From: Rikenellaceae bacterium
GTDB taxonomy: Bacteria; Bacteroidota; Bacteroidia; Bacteroidales; Rikenellaceae
NCBI GenBank assembly: GCA_015059925.1
Contig: SUZL01000001.1
Span: 62,001-126,000, forward strand
Reading direction: 5' to 3'
Length of the DNA stretch: 64,000 bases
This document shows positions 1 through 8,599 of the stretch, piece by piece. The notes beneath the pieces were generated by a model. The model ran no database searches and was not told where the DNA came from. It saw nothing but the letters and a program-made list of their open reading frames with translations. A program made the translations under genes and the position numbers. How positions within the stretch are numbered: position 1 is the first letter of the stretch; every line of letters starts with the position of its first letter.

Positions 1-381
1 CCCAATCAGGATTTCGAGAAGATTGGCGAGCTCTTCGAGAAGCACTTCCGCGCAATCGCTCCCAAGTCGGTTAAGGTGAATGTAAAGTATCTGCACGGCG
101 GTGCGCCCTACGTTTCGCCCACCGATATGGCAGCGTATAAGGCAGCCGAGCAGGCCATCGTCGATACCTTCGGCAAGAAGCCTCTCCCCTTCTACTCTGG
201 CGGATCGATTCCCATCATTAGCGGTTTCGAGCGCATCTTGGGCATCAAATCGTTGCTCATCGGCTTCGGTCTTGCCGAGGACGCCATCCACTCTCCCAAC
301 GAGAGTTACGGTCTGGAGCAGTTCGACAAGGGCGTACGCACGATTCCTCTCTTCTATAAATATTTCGCCGAGTCGAAGTAA
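1..381 (+). CDS. M20-family metallopeptidase (dipeptidase), C-terminal part
   Basis: The open frame enters from the left edge in frame 1 and ends at TAA, so only the last 126 residues are present. The segment resembles the C-terminal part of M20/M25/M40 zinc dipeptidases: a dimerisation-domain end, a Gly-Gly-Ser-Ile-Pro-Ile stretch, and near the end His-Ser-Pro-Asn-Glu, where the family carries a metal-ligand His. Such enzymes are usually cytosolic and hydrolyse dipeptides or N-acyl amino acids; the exact substrate cannot be read here. A hairpin terminator follows about 20 bp after the stop. Confidence 0.8.
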   Translation, partial: PNQDFEKIGELFEKHFRAIAPKSVKVNVKYLHGGAPYVSPTDMAAYKAAEQAIVDTFGKKPLPFYSGGSIPIISGFERILGIKSLLIGFGLAEDAIHSPNESYGLEQFDKGVRTIPLFYKYFAESK

Positions 382-398
382 TCTTATTAACAATAAAA

Positions 399-436
399 GG
401 GGCTGTCCAACCAACGGTTGCGACAGCCATTTTTTG
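399..436 (+). terminator. rho-independent terminator after the M20 peptidase
   Basis: A GGCTGTC/GACAGCC stem extended by CAACC/GGTTG is followed by six T. The same sequence family recurs at 3119-3160 and 28865-28904. Confidence 0.8.
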
Positions 437-468
437 CTTATTAGCCAACTCCTTTTTATACCGTTACG

Positions 469-666
469 CTACCTCTCCCGCTCACGCCATTTTCTATATA
501 GGTATTTAGCTGAGAATAGACATCCCACCGCATTGCCCAACAAAAATAGCGTAACGAGCAGATTCGAGTCGCGCGTAAAAAGCGACGGCACCAACAGCCA
601 CACAAAGTAAGCCGTCACACCCAGCGCAATCGCCACAGCCGCTATTTTAACTCTTCGTCGTTTCAT
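469..666 (-). CDS. small two-helix membrane protein, unknown function
   Basis: This 65-residue frame starts with a basic MKRRRVK stretch. It has two hydrophobic segments (about residues 7-24 and 34-52) separated by a short polar loop, and it ends in a strongly basic/acidic tail. The frame is open further upstream, but that extension would run through the phoA terminator hairpin, so the ATG at 666 is preferred. I do not recognise a family. It lies downstream of and on the same strand as the alkaline phosphatase, but a terminator separates the two. Two predicted helices in a positive-inside arrangement suggest an inner-membrane protein; a spurious ORF is possible. Confidence 0.5.
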   Translation of the reverse strand: MKRRRVKIAAVAIALGVTAYFVWLLVPSLFTRDSNLLVTLFLLGNAVGCLFSAKYLYRKWRERER

Positions 667-671
667 ATCAT

Positions 672-705
672 AAAAAAACGAAGCCTCCCGAAATGGAAGG
701 CCTCG
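672..705 (-). terminator. terminator of the alkaline phosphatase gene
   Basis: On the minus strand an 11-bp stem (CGAGGCCTTCC pairing with GGGAGGCTTCG, two G-T pairs) is followed by seven T. Confidence 0.8.
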
Positions 706-728
706 CAAACTTTTTATTGCTCAAATTA

Positions 729-1853
729 TTACTTCGCAGGAGCCTCCTCCCAAACACCAATCATACGCTGCAAAGCCTGCGAAAGCTCGGTGTTCTCCAT
801 AATACCGTTGATGCGGTCAGCGCCCGTACCGTAGAGATAAACGGGAAGCATAATACCCGTGTGGCCCGTCGTGCTAAAGCCGTAGCTGATACCGCTCTCG
901 GGCAGCGTAAAGTCGGTCTTGTTGCTGGGGATTGACAAACCACCCGTCTCGTGATCACCCGTTACAACAACCAACGTACCGGGGTGAGCATCAGCATAAT
1001 CCATCGCCACATTCACAGCAGCCGCGAAGTCGCGCGTCTCAGCCAATACACCCTCGATATTATTGCCGTGACCCTCGCCATCGATCTGCGAACCCTCGAT
1101 CATCAGCACGAAGCCCTCTTTACCCTGCTTCTCCACGTTGTTGGTCAGGATCTCCAGAGCCTTAGCCGTAGCCTTGGGCAGATAATCGCCGCGACCATTA
1201 CGCATCAAGGGGATGTTGGTCTCAGCAAACAGACCTACAACATTACCCTCCGATACCGAAGCCATCTCCGACTGCTCCGAGAGTACGTTGTAACCCTTCG
1301 CCTTCAACTCATCAACATAGTTCTTATTCTGCTTCGTAAAGTGCTCATTGAAGAAGCGCGTACCACCACCGAAAACAACATCCAGATCGCTGGCCATAAA
1401 GTCGGTGATAATACCCTCGTTATCGTTGCGGCTCTCGCGGTGAGCATAGAACGCAGCGGGCGTAGCGTGATTTACATAGCACGTTACAACAACACCCGAA
1501 GCGTAACCCACCTTCTCGGCCTTTGCAATGATTGACTCAACGGGCGTTCCGTCGGGAGTCTGACCGAGCGTGCTGTTGTTGGTCTTATAACCCGTTGCCA
1601 GAGCCGTACCCGAAGCAGCTGAGTCGGTTACGCGGTTATTTGCCGAATATGTCTTCTGCAAAGCCACATTCTGCGCACGATCGAACGCCGTAGGAGCATA
1701 TTTATTCTCGATCTGTGTCAATGACGCCTGAGCCAAACCCATACCGTCACCAATCATAAAAATGATGTTCTTAACCTCAGGCTCTTTTTCAGTGCAACCG
1801 CTCACACCAAAAGCCACAAGCGGGAGCATTAGAAGTAAAAATAATTTTTTCAT
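729..1853 (-). CDS. phoA: alkaline phosphatase, lipoprotein-anchored
   Basis: This 374-residue protein has a type II signal peptide with lipobox VSGC, so it is probably a membrane-anchored periplasmic enzyme. It carries the alkaline phosphatase landmarks in order: MIGDGMG (metal Asp), VTDSAASGTA with the nucleophilic Ser, HATPAAF..HRESRND, EGSQIDGEGHGN, VVTGDHETGG and GHTG near the end. These match the PhoA family that releases phosphate from monoesters using two zincs and one magnesium. It is shorter than E. coli PhoA and lacks an obvious crown insertion. The gene has its own promoter divergent from ung, and a terminator follows it. No PHO-box-like element was identified. Confidence 0.93.
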   Translation of the reverse strand: MKKLFLLLMLPLVAFGVSGCTEKEPEVKNIIFMIGDGMGLAQASLTQIENKYAPTAFDRAQNVALQKTYSANNRVTDSAASGTALATGYKTNNSTLGQTPDGTPVESIIAKAEKVGYASGVVVTCYVNHATPAAFYAHRESRNDNEGIITDFMASDLDVVFGGGTRFFNEHFTKQNKNYVDELKAKGYNVLSEQSEMASVSEGNVVGLFAETNIPLMRNGRGDYLPKATAKALEILTNNVEKQGKEGFVLMIEGSQIDGEGHGNNIEGVLAETRDFAAAVNVAMDYADAHPGTLVVVTGDHETGGLSIPSNKTDFTLPESGISYGFSTTGHTGIMLPVYLYGTGADRINGIMENTELSQALQRMIGVWEEAPAK

Positions 1854-1876
1854 AGCGATTTTGTATTAATTTGTAG

Positions 1877-1907
1877 CAAAGTTACAGCTTTTTTTGTACT
1901 TTTACAA
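1877..1907 (-). promoter_or_regulatory. phoA promoter
   Basis: The -7 box TAACTTTG lies at 1877-1884 (minus sense), with TTG 20 bp upstream at 1905-1907, the Bacteroidetes primary-sigma pattern. Confidence 0.6.
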
Positions 1908-1938
1908 TATATTTTTTTACAAACTTACTAAGTTTTTT

Positions 1939-2601
1939 ATGCAAGTACGAATAGCCGATGATTGGAAAGCGCTTCTGCAGGAGGAGTTCGACAAGCCTTA
2001 TTTTGAACAACTTACCAACTTCGTTCGCGCAGAGTACTCGTCGCGCGAGATTTTTCCCGCGGGGCGCAACATCTTCCGCGCCTTCGACCAGTGCCCCCTC
2101 TCATCTCTCAAGGTGGTAATCATTGGCCAAGACCCCTACCACGGCGTAGGCCAAGCCAATGGTTTGTGCTTTTCGGTCAATGACGGCGTACCCTTCCCGC
2201 CCTCGCTGCAAAACATCTTCAAGGAGATCAACGACGACATCGGCACCCCCATCCCTTCGAGCGGCAATCTCGACCGCTGGGCCGAGCAGGGCGTGTTGCT
2301 GCTCAACTCTGTTCTGACGGTCAGAGCCCACGAGGCAGCCTCACACGCAGGTCGCGGCTGGGAGCAGTTCACCGATGCTGTCGTTCGCCTTATCGCCGAG
2401 CAGCGCGATGGTATCGTCTATATGCTGTGGGGCAGCTACGCCCAGCGCAAGGGAGCTATTGCCGACCCCTCGCGCAACCTTATCCTGAAGAGCGTCCACC
2501 CATCGCCCCTGTCGGCATATCGCGGTTTCTTCGGCAGCCGCCACTTTTCGCAGGCTAATGCCTACCTTCAAAGCATAGGCAAAGAACCAATTATATGGTA
2601 G
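1939..2601 (+). CDS. ung: uracil-DNA glycosylase
   Basis: This 220-residue family 1 uracil-DNA glycosylase removes uracil from DNA to start base-excision repair. The water-activating loop GQDPYHG is at residues 63-69 with catalytic Asp65. A middle Asn-containing LLLNSVLTV segment follows, then HPSPLSAYRGF from about residue 187, which carries the catalytic His and the minor-groove loop. The frame is open to an ATG at 1894, but that extension is AT-rich, hydrophobic and overlaps the promoter region, so MQVRIADDW at 1939 is chosen; it gives the normal family length. A GNAT gene follows 7 bp later and is probably co-transcribed. Confidence 0.95.
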   Translation: MQVRIADDWKALLQEEFDKPYFEQLTNFVRAEYSSREIFPAGRNIFRAFDQCPLSSLKVVIIGQDPYHGVGQANGLCFSVNDGVPFPPSLQNIFKEINDDIGTPIPSSGNLDRWAEQGVLLLNSVLTVRAHEAASHAGRGWEQFTDAVVRLIAEQRDGIVYMLWGSYAQRKGAIADPSRNLILKSVHPSPLSAYRGFFGSRHFSQANAYLQSIGKEPIIW

Positions 2602-2608
2602 TTAAGTT

Positions 2609-3100
2609 ATGAATATCAGAGAAGTCTTCAGCGAGGCCGACATTCGCCGCCTCACCAAGGTCGCACGCGAGGTTTGGCGTGAGGCCAACACAGCGTTTTG
2701 CACTCCCGAGCAGGTCGAGTATATGATTGAGAAGTTCCAGAGCTTCGAAGCCATTTCAGGGCAACTCGTTCACGGTTATCGTTATTTCCTCATCGAGGAG
2801 GATGGCGAGATTTTGGGCTACTTCGGCGTGCAGCCGCAGGACGAGCGCCTGTTCTTAAGCAAGTTCTACATCCTCAAACAGAATCGCGGCCGCGGCCTAT
2901 TCTCGGTCGGTCTGGATTATATGTGCGCACTCTGCCGCGAGGGCGAGATGGGAGCCATCTACCTAACCGTAAACCGCAACAACCGCCACGCTTACGAGGT
3001 TTACCTCGCCAAAGGCTTCAAGGTCATCGCCGAGGAGTGTGCCGACATCGGCTTCGGCTTCGTAATGGACGATTACATTATGGAGCTGGAGATAAAATAG
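2609..3100 (+). CDS. GNAT-family N-acetyltransferase
   Basis: This is a 163-residue single-domain GNAT protein. The acetyl-CoA-binding motif A is visible as QNRGRGLF after a beta-strand ending SKFYIL, and a typical C-terminal segment NRNNRHAYEVYLAKGF corresponds to motif B (Asn and Tyr before the final strand). The substrate is unknown. It sits 7 bp downstream of ung on the same strand, so the pair probably forms a short operon. The shared hairpin at 3119-3160 ends it. Confidence 0.85.
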   Translation: MNIREVFSEADIRRLTKVAREVWREANTAFCTPEQVEYMIEKFQSFEAISGQLVHGYRYFLIEEDGEILGYFGVQPQDERLFLSKFYILKQNRGRGLFSVGLDYMCALCREGEMGAIYLTVNRNNRHAYEVYLAKGFKVIAEECADIGFGFVMDDYIMELEIK

Positions 3101-3118
3101 GGGTAAGAGACTCCAAAG

Positions 3119-3160
3119 AAAAAGGGCTGTCGCAACACATCTGTTGGACAGCCCCTTCTA
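3119..3160. terminator. bidirectional terminator between the GNAT gene and the sigma factor gene
   Basis: A GGGCTGTCGCAACA / TGTTGGACAGCCC stem is flanked by A5 on the left, which is T5 in minus sense, so it mainly serves the sigma factor gene. It is a second copy of the hairpin family seen at 399-436. Confidence 0.7.
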
Positions 3161-3186
3161 TTTCCAATTTGCCGCAAAGCAACTCA

Positions 3187-4047
3187 TTATCCGAGGTAAG
3201 ACTTCAAAAGTTTGCTTCGTGACGAGTGGCGCAGACGACGAATTGCCTTCTCCTTAATCTGACGCACGCGCTCGCGCGTAAGGTCAAACTTCTCGCCAAT
3301 CTCCTCGAGCGTCATCTCCGAGCAACCGATACCAAAGAAATACTTGATAATATCGCGCTCGCGCTCGGTCAGCGTCTCCAAAGCACGATCCACCTCCGTT
3401 GCCAACGACTCGTTGATCAGGCCACGATCGGCATTGGGCGAGTCGGTATTAACCAACACATCCAACAGGCTGTTATCCTCGCCATCAGCAAAGGGCGCAT
3501 CCACTGAGATATGGCGACCTGCCACACGCAACGTATCCGACACCTTCTCCTTCGGCAGTTCCAGCTCCGTAGCCAACTCCTCGGGCGATGGCGTACGCTC
3601 GTGTTCCTGCTCAAAGCGCGCAAAAGCCTTGTTGATCTTATTGAGCGAACCTACCTGATTCAACGGCAGACGCACGATACGCGACTGCTCGGCCAGCGCC
3701 TGCAAAATCGACTGACGAATCCACCACACGGCGTAAGAGATAAACTTAAATCCGCGAGTCTCATCAAACTTCTCGGCTGCCTTAATCAGTCCGAGGTTAC
3801 CCTCATTGATCAAGTCGGGCAAGCTAAGTCCCTGATTCTGATACTGCTTAGCTACCGACACCACGAAACGCAGATTTGCCTTCGTCAGCTTATCCAACGC
3901 CTCCTGATCGCCCTTGCGGATGCGTTGAGCGAGTTCTACCTCCTCCTCTACTGTAATCAGATCCTCTTTACCGATCTCCTGCAGATATTTATCAAGCGAT
4001 GCACTCTCACGATTGGTGATCGACTTTGTAATCTTTAATTGACGCAT
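3187..4047 (-). CDS. rpoD: RNA polymerase primary sigma factor (sigma-ABfr type)
   Basis: This 286-residue sigma-70 factor lacks region 1.1, as is usual for the Bacteroidetes housekeeping sigma. Region 1.2 ([14 protein letters not shown]) is followed by region 2 with the core-binding and -10 recognition helices ([42 protein letters not shown]), region 3 (RTPSPEELA) and region 4 ([15 protein letters not shown], then the helix-turn-helix [27 protein letters not shown]). It directs recognition of the TAnnTTTG / TTTG promoters seen throughout this window. It is monocistronic, with a hairpin after the stop. The upstream 300 bp is AT-rich near the start, but no clean promoter was assigned. Confidence 0.95.
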   Translation of the reverse strand: MRQLKITKSITNRESASLDKYLQEIGKEDLITVEEEVELAQRIRKGDQEALDKLTKANLRFVVSVAKQYQNQGLSLPDLINEGNLGLIKAAEKFDETRGFKFISYAVWWIRQSILQALAEQSRIVRLPLNQVGSLNKINKAFARFEQEHERTPSPEELATELELPKEKVSDTLRVAGRHISVDAPFADGEDNSLLDVLVNTDSPNADRGLINESLATEVDRALETLTERERDIIKYFFGIGCSEMTLEEIGEKFDLTRERVRQIKEKAIRRLRHSSRSKLLKSYLG

Positions 4048-4326
4048 ATATATAATGTGTTAAAATTTCTTTTCAAGCCCGAATCGCATATCGCGGCCGA
4101 CCTAACGACGCACGTTTTTATTAATTACGCAAATCGAAAGCTTTTTGTTTCACTTTTTACAAAATTTTATAAATAATTTTCTTCATCGGCCGGCAATAAT
4201 AACGTACCACGCCACCGAAAAATTCTCCACCGCCGAACTTTTTCTTCGACAACTGCGCCTTCCACTCAACCATCGCTACAAATATCGCGCCTTATTCGAG
4301 TGATTTTCAGCCATATCGCATAAAAT
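4048..4326. other. intergenic region between rpoD and glyA
   Basis: About 280 bp with no convincing ORF or RNA. The left half is AT-rich and must contain the rpoD promoter, but no exact TAnnTTTG box was seen on the minus strand. Confidence 0.4.
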
Positions 4327-4368
4327 AATCGGGGCTCTCGGAATTTATTCCATCCGAAAGCCCCGATT
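4327..4368 (-). terminator. glyA terminator
   Basis: An AATCGGGGCT / AGCCCCGATT stem with an inner CGGA/TCCG pairing is followed in minus sense by ATTATTTTA. The T-tract is weak but the stem is strong. Confidence 0.65.
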
Positions 4369-4409
4369 CTATCTAACTTTGGACCGAACCTTTCATTCGG
4401 CCACTCCGA

Positions 4410-5693
4410 CTACCACGCAAAGAGCGGATACTCTGCCATCATCGCATTCACATCCTTGCGAACTGCTGCGATATTCTCCTCATTCTCGGGATCGTGCAGC
4501 ACACGGTCGATCAGCTCAACGATGTAATCCATCTTATCCTCCTTCACGCCACGCGTCGTGATTGCAGGCGTACCGAAACGCAGACCCGAAGTCTGGAAGG
4601 GCGAACGCGAATCAAACGGCACCATATTCTTATTGGTCGTAATATCAGCCGCCACCAAGCACTTCTCCGCCAACTTACCCGTCAGCTCGGGGAACTTCGT
4701 GCGCAGGTCGATCAACATCAGGTGGTTATCCGTACCCTCCGACACAACCTTGTAGCCGCGCTTTGCAAATGCCTCAGCCATAGCCGCCGCATTCTTCTGC
4801 ACCTGCTTCTGATACTCCTTATACTCGGGCTGCAAAGCCTCGCCGAAAGCAACAGCCTTCGCCGCAATGACGTGCTCGAGCGGACCGCCCTGAATACCGG
4901 GGAATACCGCCGAGTTCAGAATCTGCGACATCATCTTCACAACACCCTTCGGAGTTGTCTGACCCCAAGGATTCTCGAAATCCTTACCCATCAGGATGAT
5001 ACCGCCGCGAGGACCGCGCAGAGTCTTGTGCGTCGTAGATGTTACGATGTGCGCATACTTAACGGGGTTATCCAACACGCCCGCAGCGATAAGACCTGCC
5101 GTGTGAGCCATATCCACCATCAGCAGTGCCCCCACCTTGTCGGCGATCTCGCGCATACGCTTGTAATCCCACTCGCGTGAGTATGCCGATGCACCACCCA
5201 CGATCAACTTGGGCTTGTACTCCAGAGCCTTACGCTCCATATCATCATAGTCGATAGTACCCGTCTGCTCGCTAAGCTGATAGCCAACGGCATTGAAATA
5301 CTTACCCGACATATTTACGGGCGAACCGTGCGAAAGGTGGCCACCGTGAGCCAGATCCAATCCCATAAAGGTATCTCCGGGCTGCATCACAGCGAAGAAG
5401 ACCGCCATATTAGCCTGCGCACCCGAGTGGGGCTGCACGTTTGCATACTCGGCGCCGTACAACTCGCACAGACGCTCGATGGCCAGACGCTCCACCTTAT
5501 CAACCACCTCGCAACCGCCATAGTAACGTGCTGCGGGGTAACCCTCGGCATATTTGTTGGTCAGCACCGAACCCATTGCGGCCATAACCTGATCGCTCAC
5601 AAAGTTCTCCGATGCGATAAGCTCGATACCACGCATCTGACGTGCGCGCTCGTCGGCTATAAGCTCGAAAATCTGATTATCCTGTTTCATCAT
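4410..5693 (-). CDS. glyA: serine hydroxymethyltransferase
   Basis: This 427-residue PLP enzyme interconverts serine and glycine while charging tetrahydrofolate with a one-carbon unit. It shows the family signatures [10 protein letters not shown] near the N-terminus, [18 protein letters not shown] (PLP-ring Asp194 and His197), and [13 protein letters not shown] with the Schiff-base Lys223. Full length, cytosolic. Its ATG overlaps the TGA of the upstream YgbA-like gene (ATGA at 5690-5693), which implies translational coupling. Two adjacent Met codons leave the exact start open by one residue. Confidence 0.97.
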   Translation of the reverse strand: MMKQDNQIFELIADERARQMRGIELIASENFVSDQVMAAMGSVLTNKYAEGYPAARYYGGCEVVDKVERLAIERLCELYGAEYANVQPHSGAQANMAVFFAVMQPGDTFMGLDLAHGGHLSHGSPVNMSGKYFNAVGYQLSEQTGTIDYDDMERKALEYKPKLIVGGASAYSREWDYKRMREIADKVGALLMVDMAHTAGLIAAGVLDNPVKYAHIVTSTTHKTLRGPRGGIILMGKDFENPWGQTTPKGVVKMMSQILNSAVFPGIQGGPLEHVIAAKAVAFGEALQPEYKEYQKQVQKNAAAMAEAFAKRGYKVVSEGTDNHLMLIDLRTKFPELTGKLAEKCLVAADITTNKNMVPFDSRSPFQTSGLRFGTPAITTRGVKEDKMDYIVELIDRVLHDPENEENIAAVRKDVNAMMAEYPLFAW

Positions 5694-6037
5694 TTCTTAT
5701 TATTAGAGTTTGAATTTGCCAATTTCGTGTAGTACAGATGTCGCAGTGCCGCCACGGGGTGATATAGCAACATTCTCGGCCCCGAGAAACGCATCACCTC
5801 GCGGATCTTCTCTCTCATCGCGGGGCTGTAACAATGCGTCTTACACTGCGAGCAGAATGTCTTTTCGGCCATATGCGGGCAGCGAGCCGTTCGCTCCTCG
5901 GCATATCTTAGCAATGCCTGACACTCCTCGCACAACTCCCTACGACCGTGCACCTTACGACAATAGAGCGCTATCATATCGCGCACTATGCGTTGTTCGT
6001 GCTCTGCCTTGCGTTGTATCCTATCACTACCTTTCAT
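5690..6037 (-). CDS. YgbA-like nitric-oxide/nitrous-oxide-stimulated promoter family protein
   Basis: This 115-residue protein is rich in cysteine. The segment LCEEC, then [18 protein letters not shown] and [21 protein letters not shown] match the YgbA_NO family, named for promoters responsive to nitrogen oxides. The five clustered Cys plus His suggest metal or Fe-S binding; that is inference. The frame is open to an upstream TTG, but a TACCTTTG -7 box occupies 6052-6059, so the ATG at 6037 is the likely start and leaves a very short leader. The gene overlaps glyA by four bases and is the first gene of that operon. Confidence 0.8.
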   Translation of the reverse strand: MKGSDRIQRKAEHEQRIVRDMIALYCRKVHGRRELCEECQALLRYAEERTARCPHMAEKTFCSQCKTHCYSPAMREKIREVMRFSGPRMLLYHPVAALRHLYYTKLANSNSNNKK

Positions 6038-6051
6038 CTGTAACGACGGCA

Positions 6052-6059
6052 AAGGTAGA
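6052..6059 (-). promoter_or_regulatory. -7 box for the ygbA-like/glyA operon
   Basis: TACCTTTG in minus sense, 15 bp before the chosen ATG. Confidence 0.5.
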
Positions 6060-6117
6060 AAAAATTTTCGTATTTGGAAGATTTATATCATAAGATATAA
6101 CTATCAGCCCTCAAAAA

Positions 6118-6774
6118 CTACTCTTCACGCTCGGTCAATAGTCTAAACTCGCGCACCGACAACCTCCTATCCCACACAACCCGATAGCCCATCCTCTCGT
6201 GCGCCTCGGCCTGCCCCTGCATCGTCGAGAGGCCCACCTCGGCCCGTCGCTCCTCCACCTTCCGCACGCGCTTTATCGGCCAGACGTAATTCACCTGCTG
6301 TTGCACCTGCTCCCCCTCGACGATTATCGTATGTCCGACGGTCTGCGTGCCATACACCTGCTTTCGATTGCGGCGCATCAACATCCTATCGCGCAGTGTC
6401 GCCATCGACGAGCGTGCGATCTTCCCCTGCTCAGCGGCTCGGCTCAACGTCCGAAAATATCGCCGCTGATAGTCCAAATCGGCGTGATCGACAACCAAAA
6501 ATATCGCATCATACGCCTCTTCACTCAACGCATCGGGCACACTCGCCCTAATCAATTCCGCCACAACAGCCTGATTCTCTGCATCAATGCGAACCATCTG
6601 CTCGGCATAATAAAGCAGACTATCCACCTGCCCACGTTGCTGCGCCTCCACGAGTTTCAGTCGCACCTGCTGATCGCGCTCACCCGCCTCGCGCAAACGA
6701 TCATCCACACTCTGCTGCGCCGATGCCGATATCACACTCGCCATCACAAAACAAATCGTAAGCAAACTTCTCAT
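6118..6774 (-). CDS. secreted DUF6624-like protein
   Basis: This 218-residue protein has a clear signal peptide (MRSLLTICFVMASVISASAQ, cut after AQ). The mature part is helical and polar; the stretch FLVVDHADLDYQRRYF followed by RSSMATLRDRMLMRRNRKQVYGTQ resembles DUF6624, a family of unknown function. The open frame extends another 41 codons upstream, but that extension contains the promoter box at 6790-6797 and would bury the signal peptide, so the ATG at 6774 is chosen. It is probably periplasmic and appears to be transcribed alone. Confidence 0.7.
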   Translation of the reverse strand: MRSLLTICFVMASVISASAQQSVDDRLREAGERDQQVRLKLVEAQQRGQVDSLLYYAEQMVRIDAENQAVVAELIRASVPDALSEEAYDAIFLVVDHADLDYQRRYFRTLSRAAEQGKIARSSMATLRDRMLMRRNRKQVYGTQTVGHTIIVEGEQVQQQVNYVWPIKRVRKVEERRAEVGLSTMQGQAEAHERMGYRVVWDRRLSVREFRLLTEREE

Positions 6775-6789
6775 ACCGATCTTTTTCTG

Positions 6790-6797
6790 CAAATATA
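6790..6797 (-). promoter_or_regulatory. -7 box for the DUF6624-like gene
   Basis: TATATTTG in minus sense, 16 bp upstream of the ATG at 6774. Confidence 0.55.
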
Positions 6798-7030
6798 CAC
6801 CATTTTGTCCCAACTCAGACACGAAAGCCAAAAGATATAAATTGTGGCAATCGCCGTCCACCATCATAATATGTATTATCAAAAATAGCGTTTTCACGAT
6901 AAAATAACCCCTCTACAACGACATATAGGCTATTTTACAACTCAAAAACGCCACAATTATTAAAAAATATCTATATCAAAAAACAAAGTAATTAAATCAT
7001 AAACACCTCTCGCCATCAAAATTAATAGTG
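6798..7030. other. AT-rich divergent intergenic region
   Basis: Separates the DUF6624-like gene from the rhamnose operon. It is AT-rich and probably holds the upstream regulatory site for the AraC-type rhamnose regulator, but no clear repeat was identified. Confidence 0.35.
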
Positions 7031-7038
7031 TAACTTTG
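7031..7038 (+). promoter_or_regulatory. -7 box of the rhamnose operon
   Basis: TAACTTTG, 62 bp upstream of rhaB. No TTTG box is seen at the usual spacing, which fits a promoter needing an activator. Confidence 0.5.
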
Positions 7039-7100
7039 TTAAAATCAACTAACGCCTTTCCCCGAAGGCTACAAACGCAAACCTTAAACTCTTCATAACG

Positions 7101-8570
7101 ATGTCAAAATTTCACTTCGCAGCCATCGACTTGGGCGCCACCAGTGGCCGCGTGATTCTGGCCACAATCGACAACGGCCGAATCTCGATGGAGGAGATCC
7201 ATCGCTTTGCCGACCCCATCATCCAGATGCAGGGCCACTTCCATTGGGATCTGCCCGCCATCTACACCTCCGTCGTTGAGGGCCTGCGCCTTATCGCCGA
7301 GCGCGGCGTTCAGATCGAGTCGATCGGCATTGACACTTGGGGCGTCGATTTCGCCTTTTTCGGCAAGGATGGAGCACTGCTTCGCCTGCCCTACTGCTAC
7401 CGCGATCCCCACACCGTCGGCGCACCCGATATATTTTTCGAGCGTATGCCCCGCAAGACTCTCTACGAGAAGACGGGCATCCAGATTATGAACTTCAATT
7501 CGGTCTTCCAGCTCGACACCCTGCGCCGCAACCGCTGCTCGGCACTCGAGGCCGCCGACAAGATTCTCTTCATTCCCGATGCACTCGCCTACCTACTCAC
7601 CGGCGAGCGCGTTACCGAATACACCATCGCCTCTACGGCGCAGATGATCGATCCCCGTACCAAACTCTGGGACGACGACATTCTCTCTCTTCTCGGCCTT
7701 CGACCCGACCACTTCGGCCGTATGGTGCACCCCGGCCAGCAGATCGGCACTCTCACCGAGGAGGTGCAGAGGCTCACGGGCCTCGGTGCCGTTCCCGTCA
7801 TTGCCGTTGCCAGCCACGATACAGGCTCAGCCGTTGCCGCCGTTCCAATGGAGGACGAGTGCTCGGCCTACCTCAGCTCAGGAACGTGGTCGCTTATGGG
7901 CATCGAGTCGCGCGAACCGATCATCTCCGAGCGCAGCTTCCAGCTCAACTTCACCAACGAGGGAGGCATCGAGGGCACGATCCGCGTGCTGAAGAACATC
8001 TGCGGTATGTGGCTCTTGGAGCGCTGCCGTCAGGAGTGGCCCAAGTTAAGCTATGGCGAGCTTATCGCCGCTGCCGACAAGGCTGAGCCCTTCCGCTCGC
8101 TCTTCAACCCCGACGCCGACTGCTTCGCCAACCCCGCCTCGATGACTACGGCCATTGCCGACTACTGCCGCGCAACCGACCAACCCGTACCCGAGTCAAT
8201 CGGCGAGTACGTCCGCTCTATCTTCGAGTCGCTGGCCCTGCGCTACCGTCAGGTTGTGGAGATGATGCGTGAGCTCTCACCCACCCCCATCAACCGCCTC
8301 TATGTAATCGGCGGAGGCGCGCGCAATGAGACGCTCAACCAATTCACCGCCTCGGCCATCGGCATTCCCGTCGAGACCGGCTCGGCCGAATCCACCGCCC
8401 TCGGCAACGTGATGATGCAGGCCAAGTGGGCGGGCGTGGTCGATTCGATTGACGCTATGCGCTCGATGATCCGCTCGTCGATCGACGATCGCCGCCGCTA
8501 CGAGCCCCAGCAAGAGGAGGTCTGGAGCGCCGCCTACGAAAAATTCCTCTCGCTTTACCGCGAAATGTAA
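7101..8570 (+). CDS. rhaB: rhamnulokinase
   Basis: This 489-residue FGGY-type sugar kinase phosphorylates L-rhamnulose to L-rhamnulose 1-phosphate. The ATP-binding N-terminal motif is AAIDLGATSGRVIL, followed by GIDTWGVDFAFFGKDG (sugar and catalytic region), SHDTGSAVAAVP in the middle and YVIGGGARN in the C-terminal FGGY signature area. The rhamnulokinase identity is supported by the neighbours: rhamnose isomerase 29 bp downstream, then the RhaT transporter and an AraC regulator. First gene of the operon. Confidence 0.95.
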   Translation: MSKFHFAAIDLGATSGRVILATIDNGRISMEEIHRFADPIIQMQGHFHWDLPAIYTSVVEGLRLIAERGVQIESIGIDTWGVDFAFFGKDGALLRLPYCYRDPHTVGAPDIFFERMPRKTLYEKTGIQIMNFNSVFQLDTLRRNRCSALEAADKILFIPDALAYLLTGERVTEYTIASTAQMIDPRTKLWDDDILSLLGLRPDHFGRMVHPGQQIGTLTEEVQRLTGLGAVPVIAVASHDTGSAVAAVPMEDECSAYLSSGTWSLMGIESREPIISERSFQLNFTNEGGIEGTIRVLKNICGMWLLERCRQEWPKLSYGELIAAADKAEPFRSLFNPDADCFANPASMTTAIADYCRATDQPVPESIGEYVRSIFESLALRYRQVVEMMRELSPTPINRLYVIGGGARNETLNQFTASAIGIPVETGSAESTALGNVMMQAKWAGVVDSIDAMRSMIRSSIDDRRRYEPQQEEVWSAAYEKFLSLYREM

Positions 8571-8599
8571 TAAACCAAAAATAAAACCACTAAAACACT

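Noticed and set aside
469..708. 79-codon version of the small membrane protein
   Set aside because: The extra 14 codons are the phoA terminator hairpin and its T-run.
6118..6897. 259-residue version of the DUF6624-like protein
   Set aside because: The extension contains the promoter and would place the signal peptide internally.
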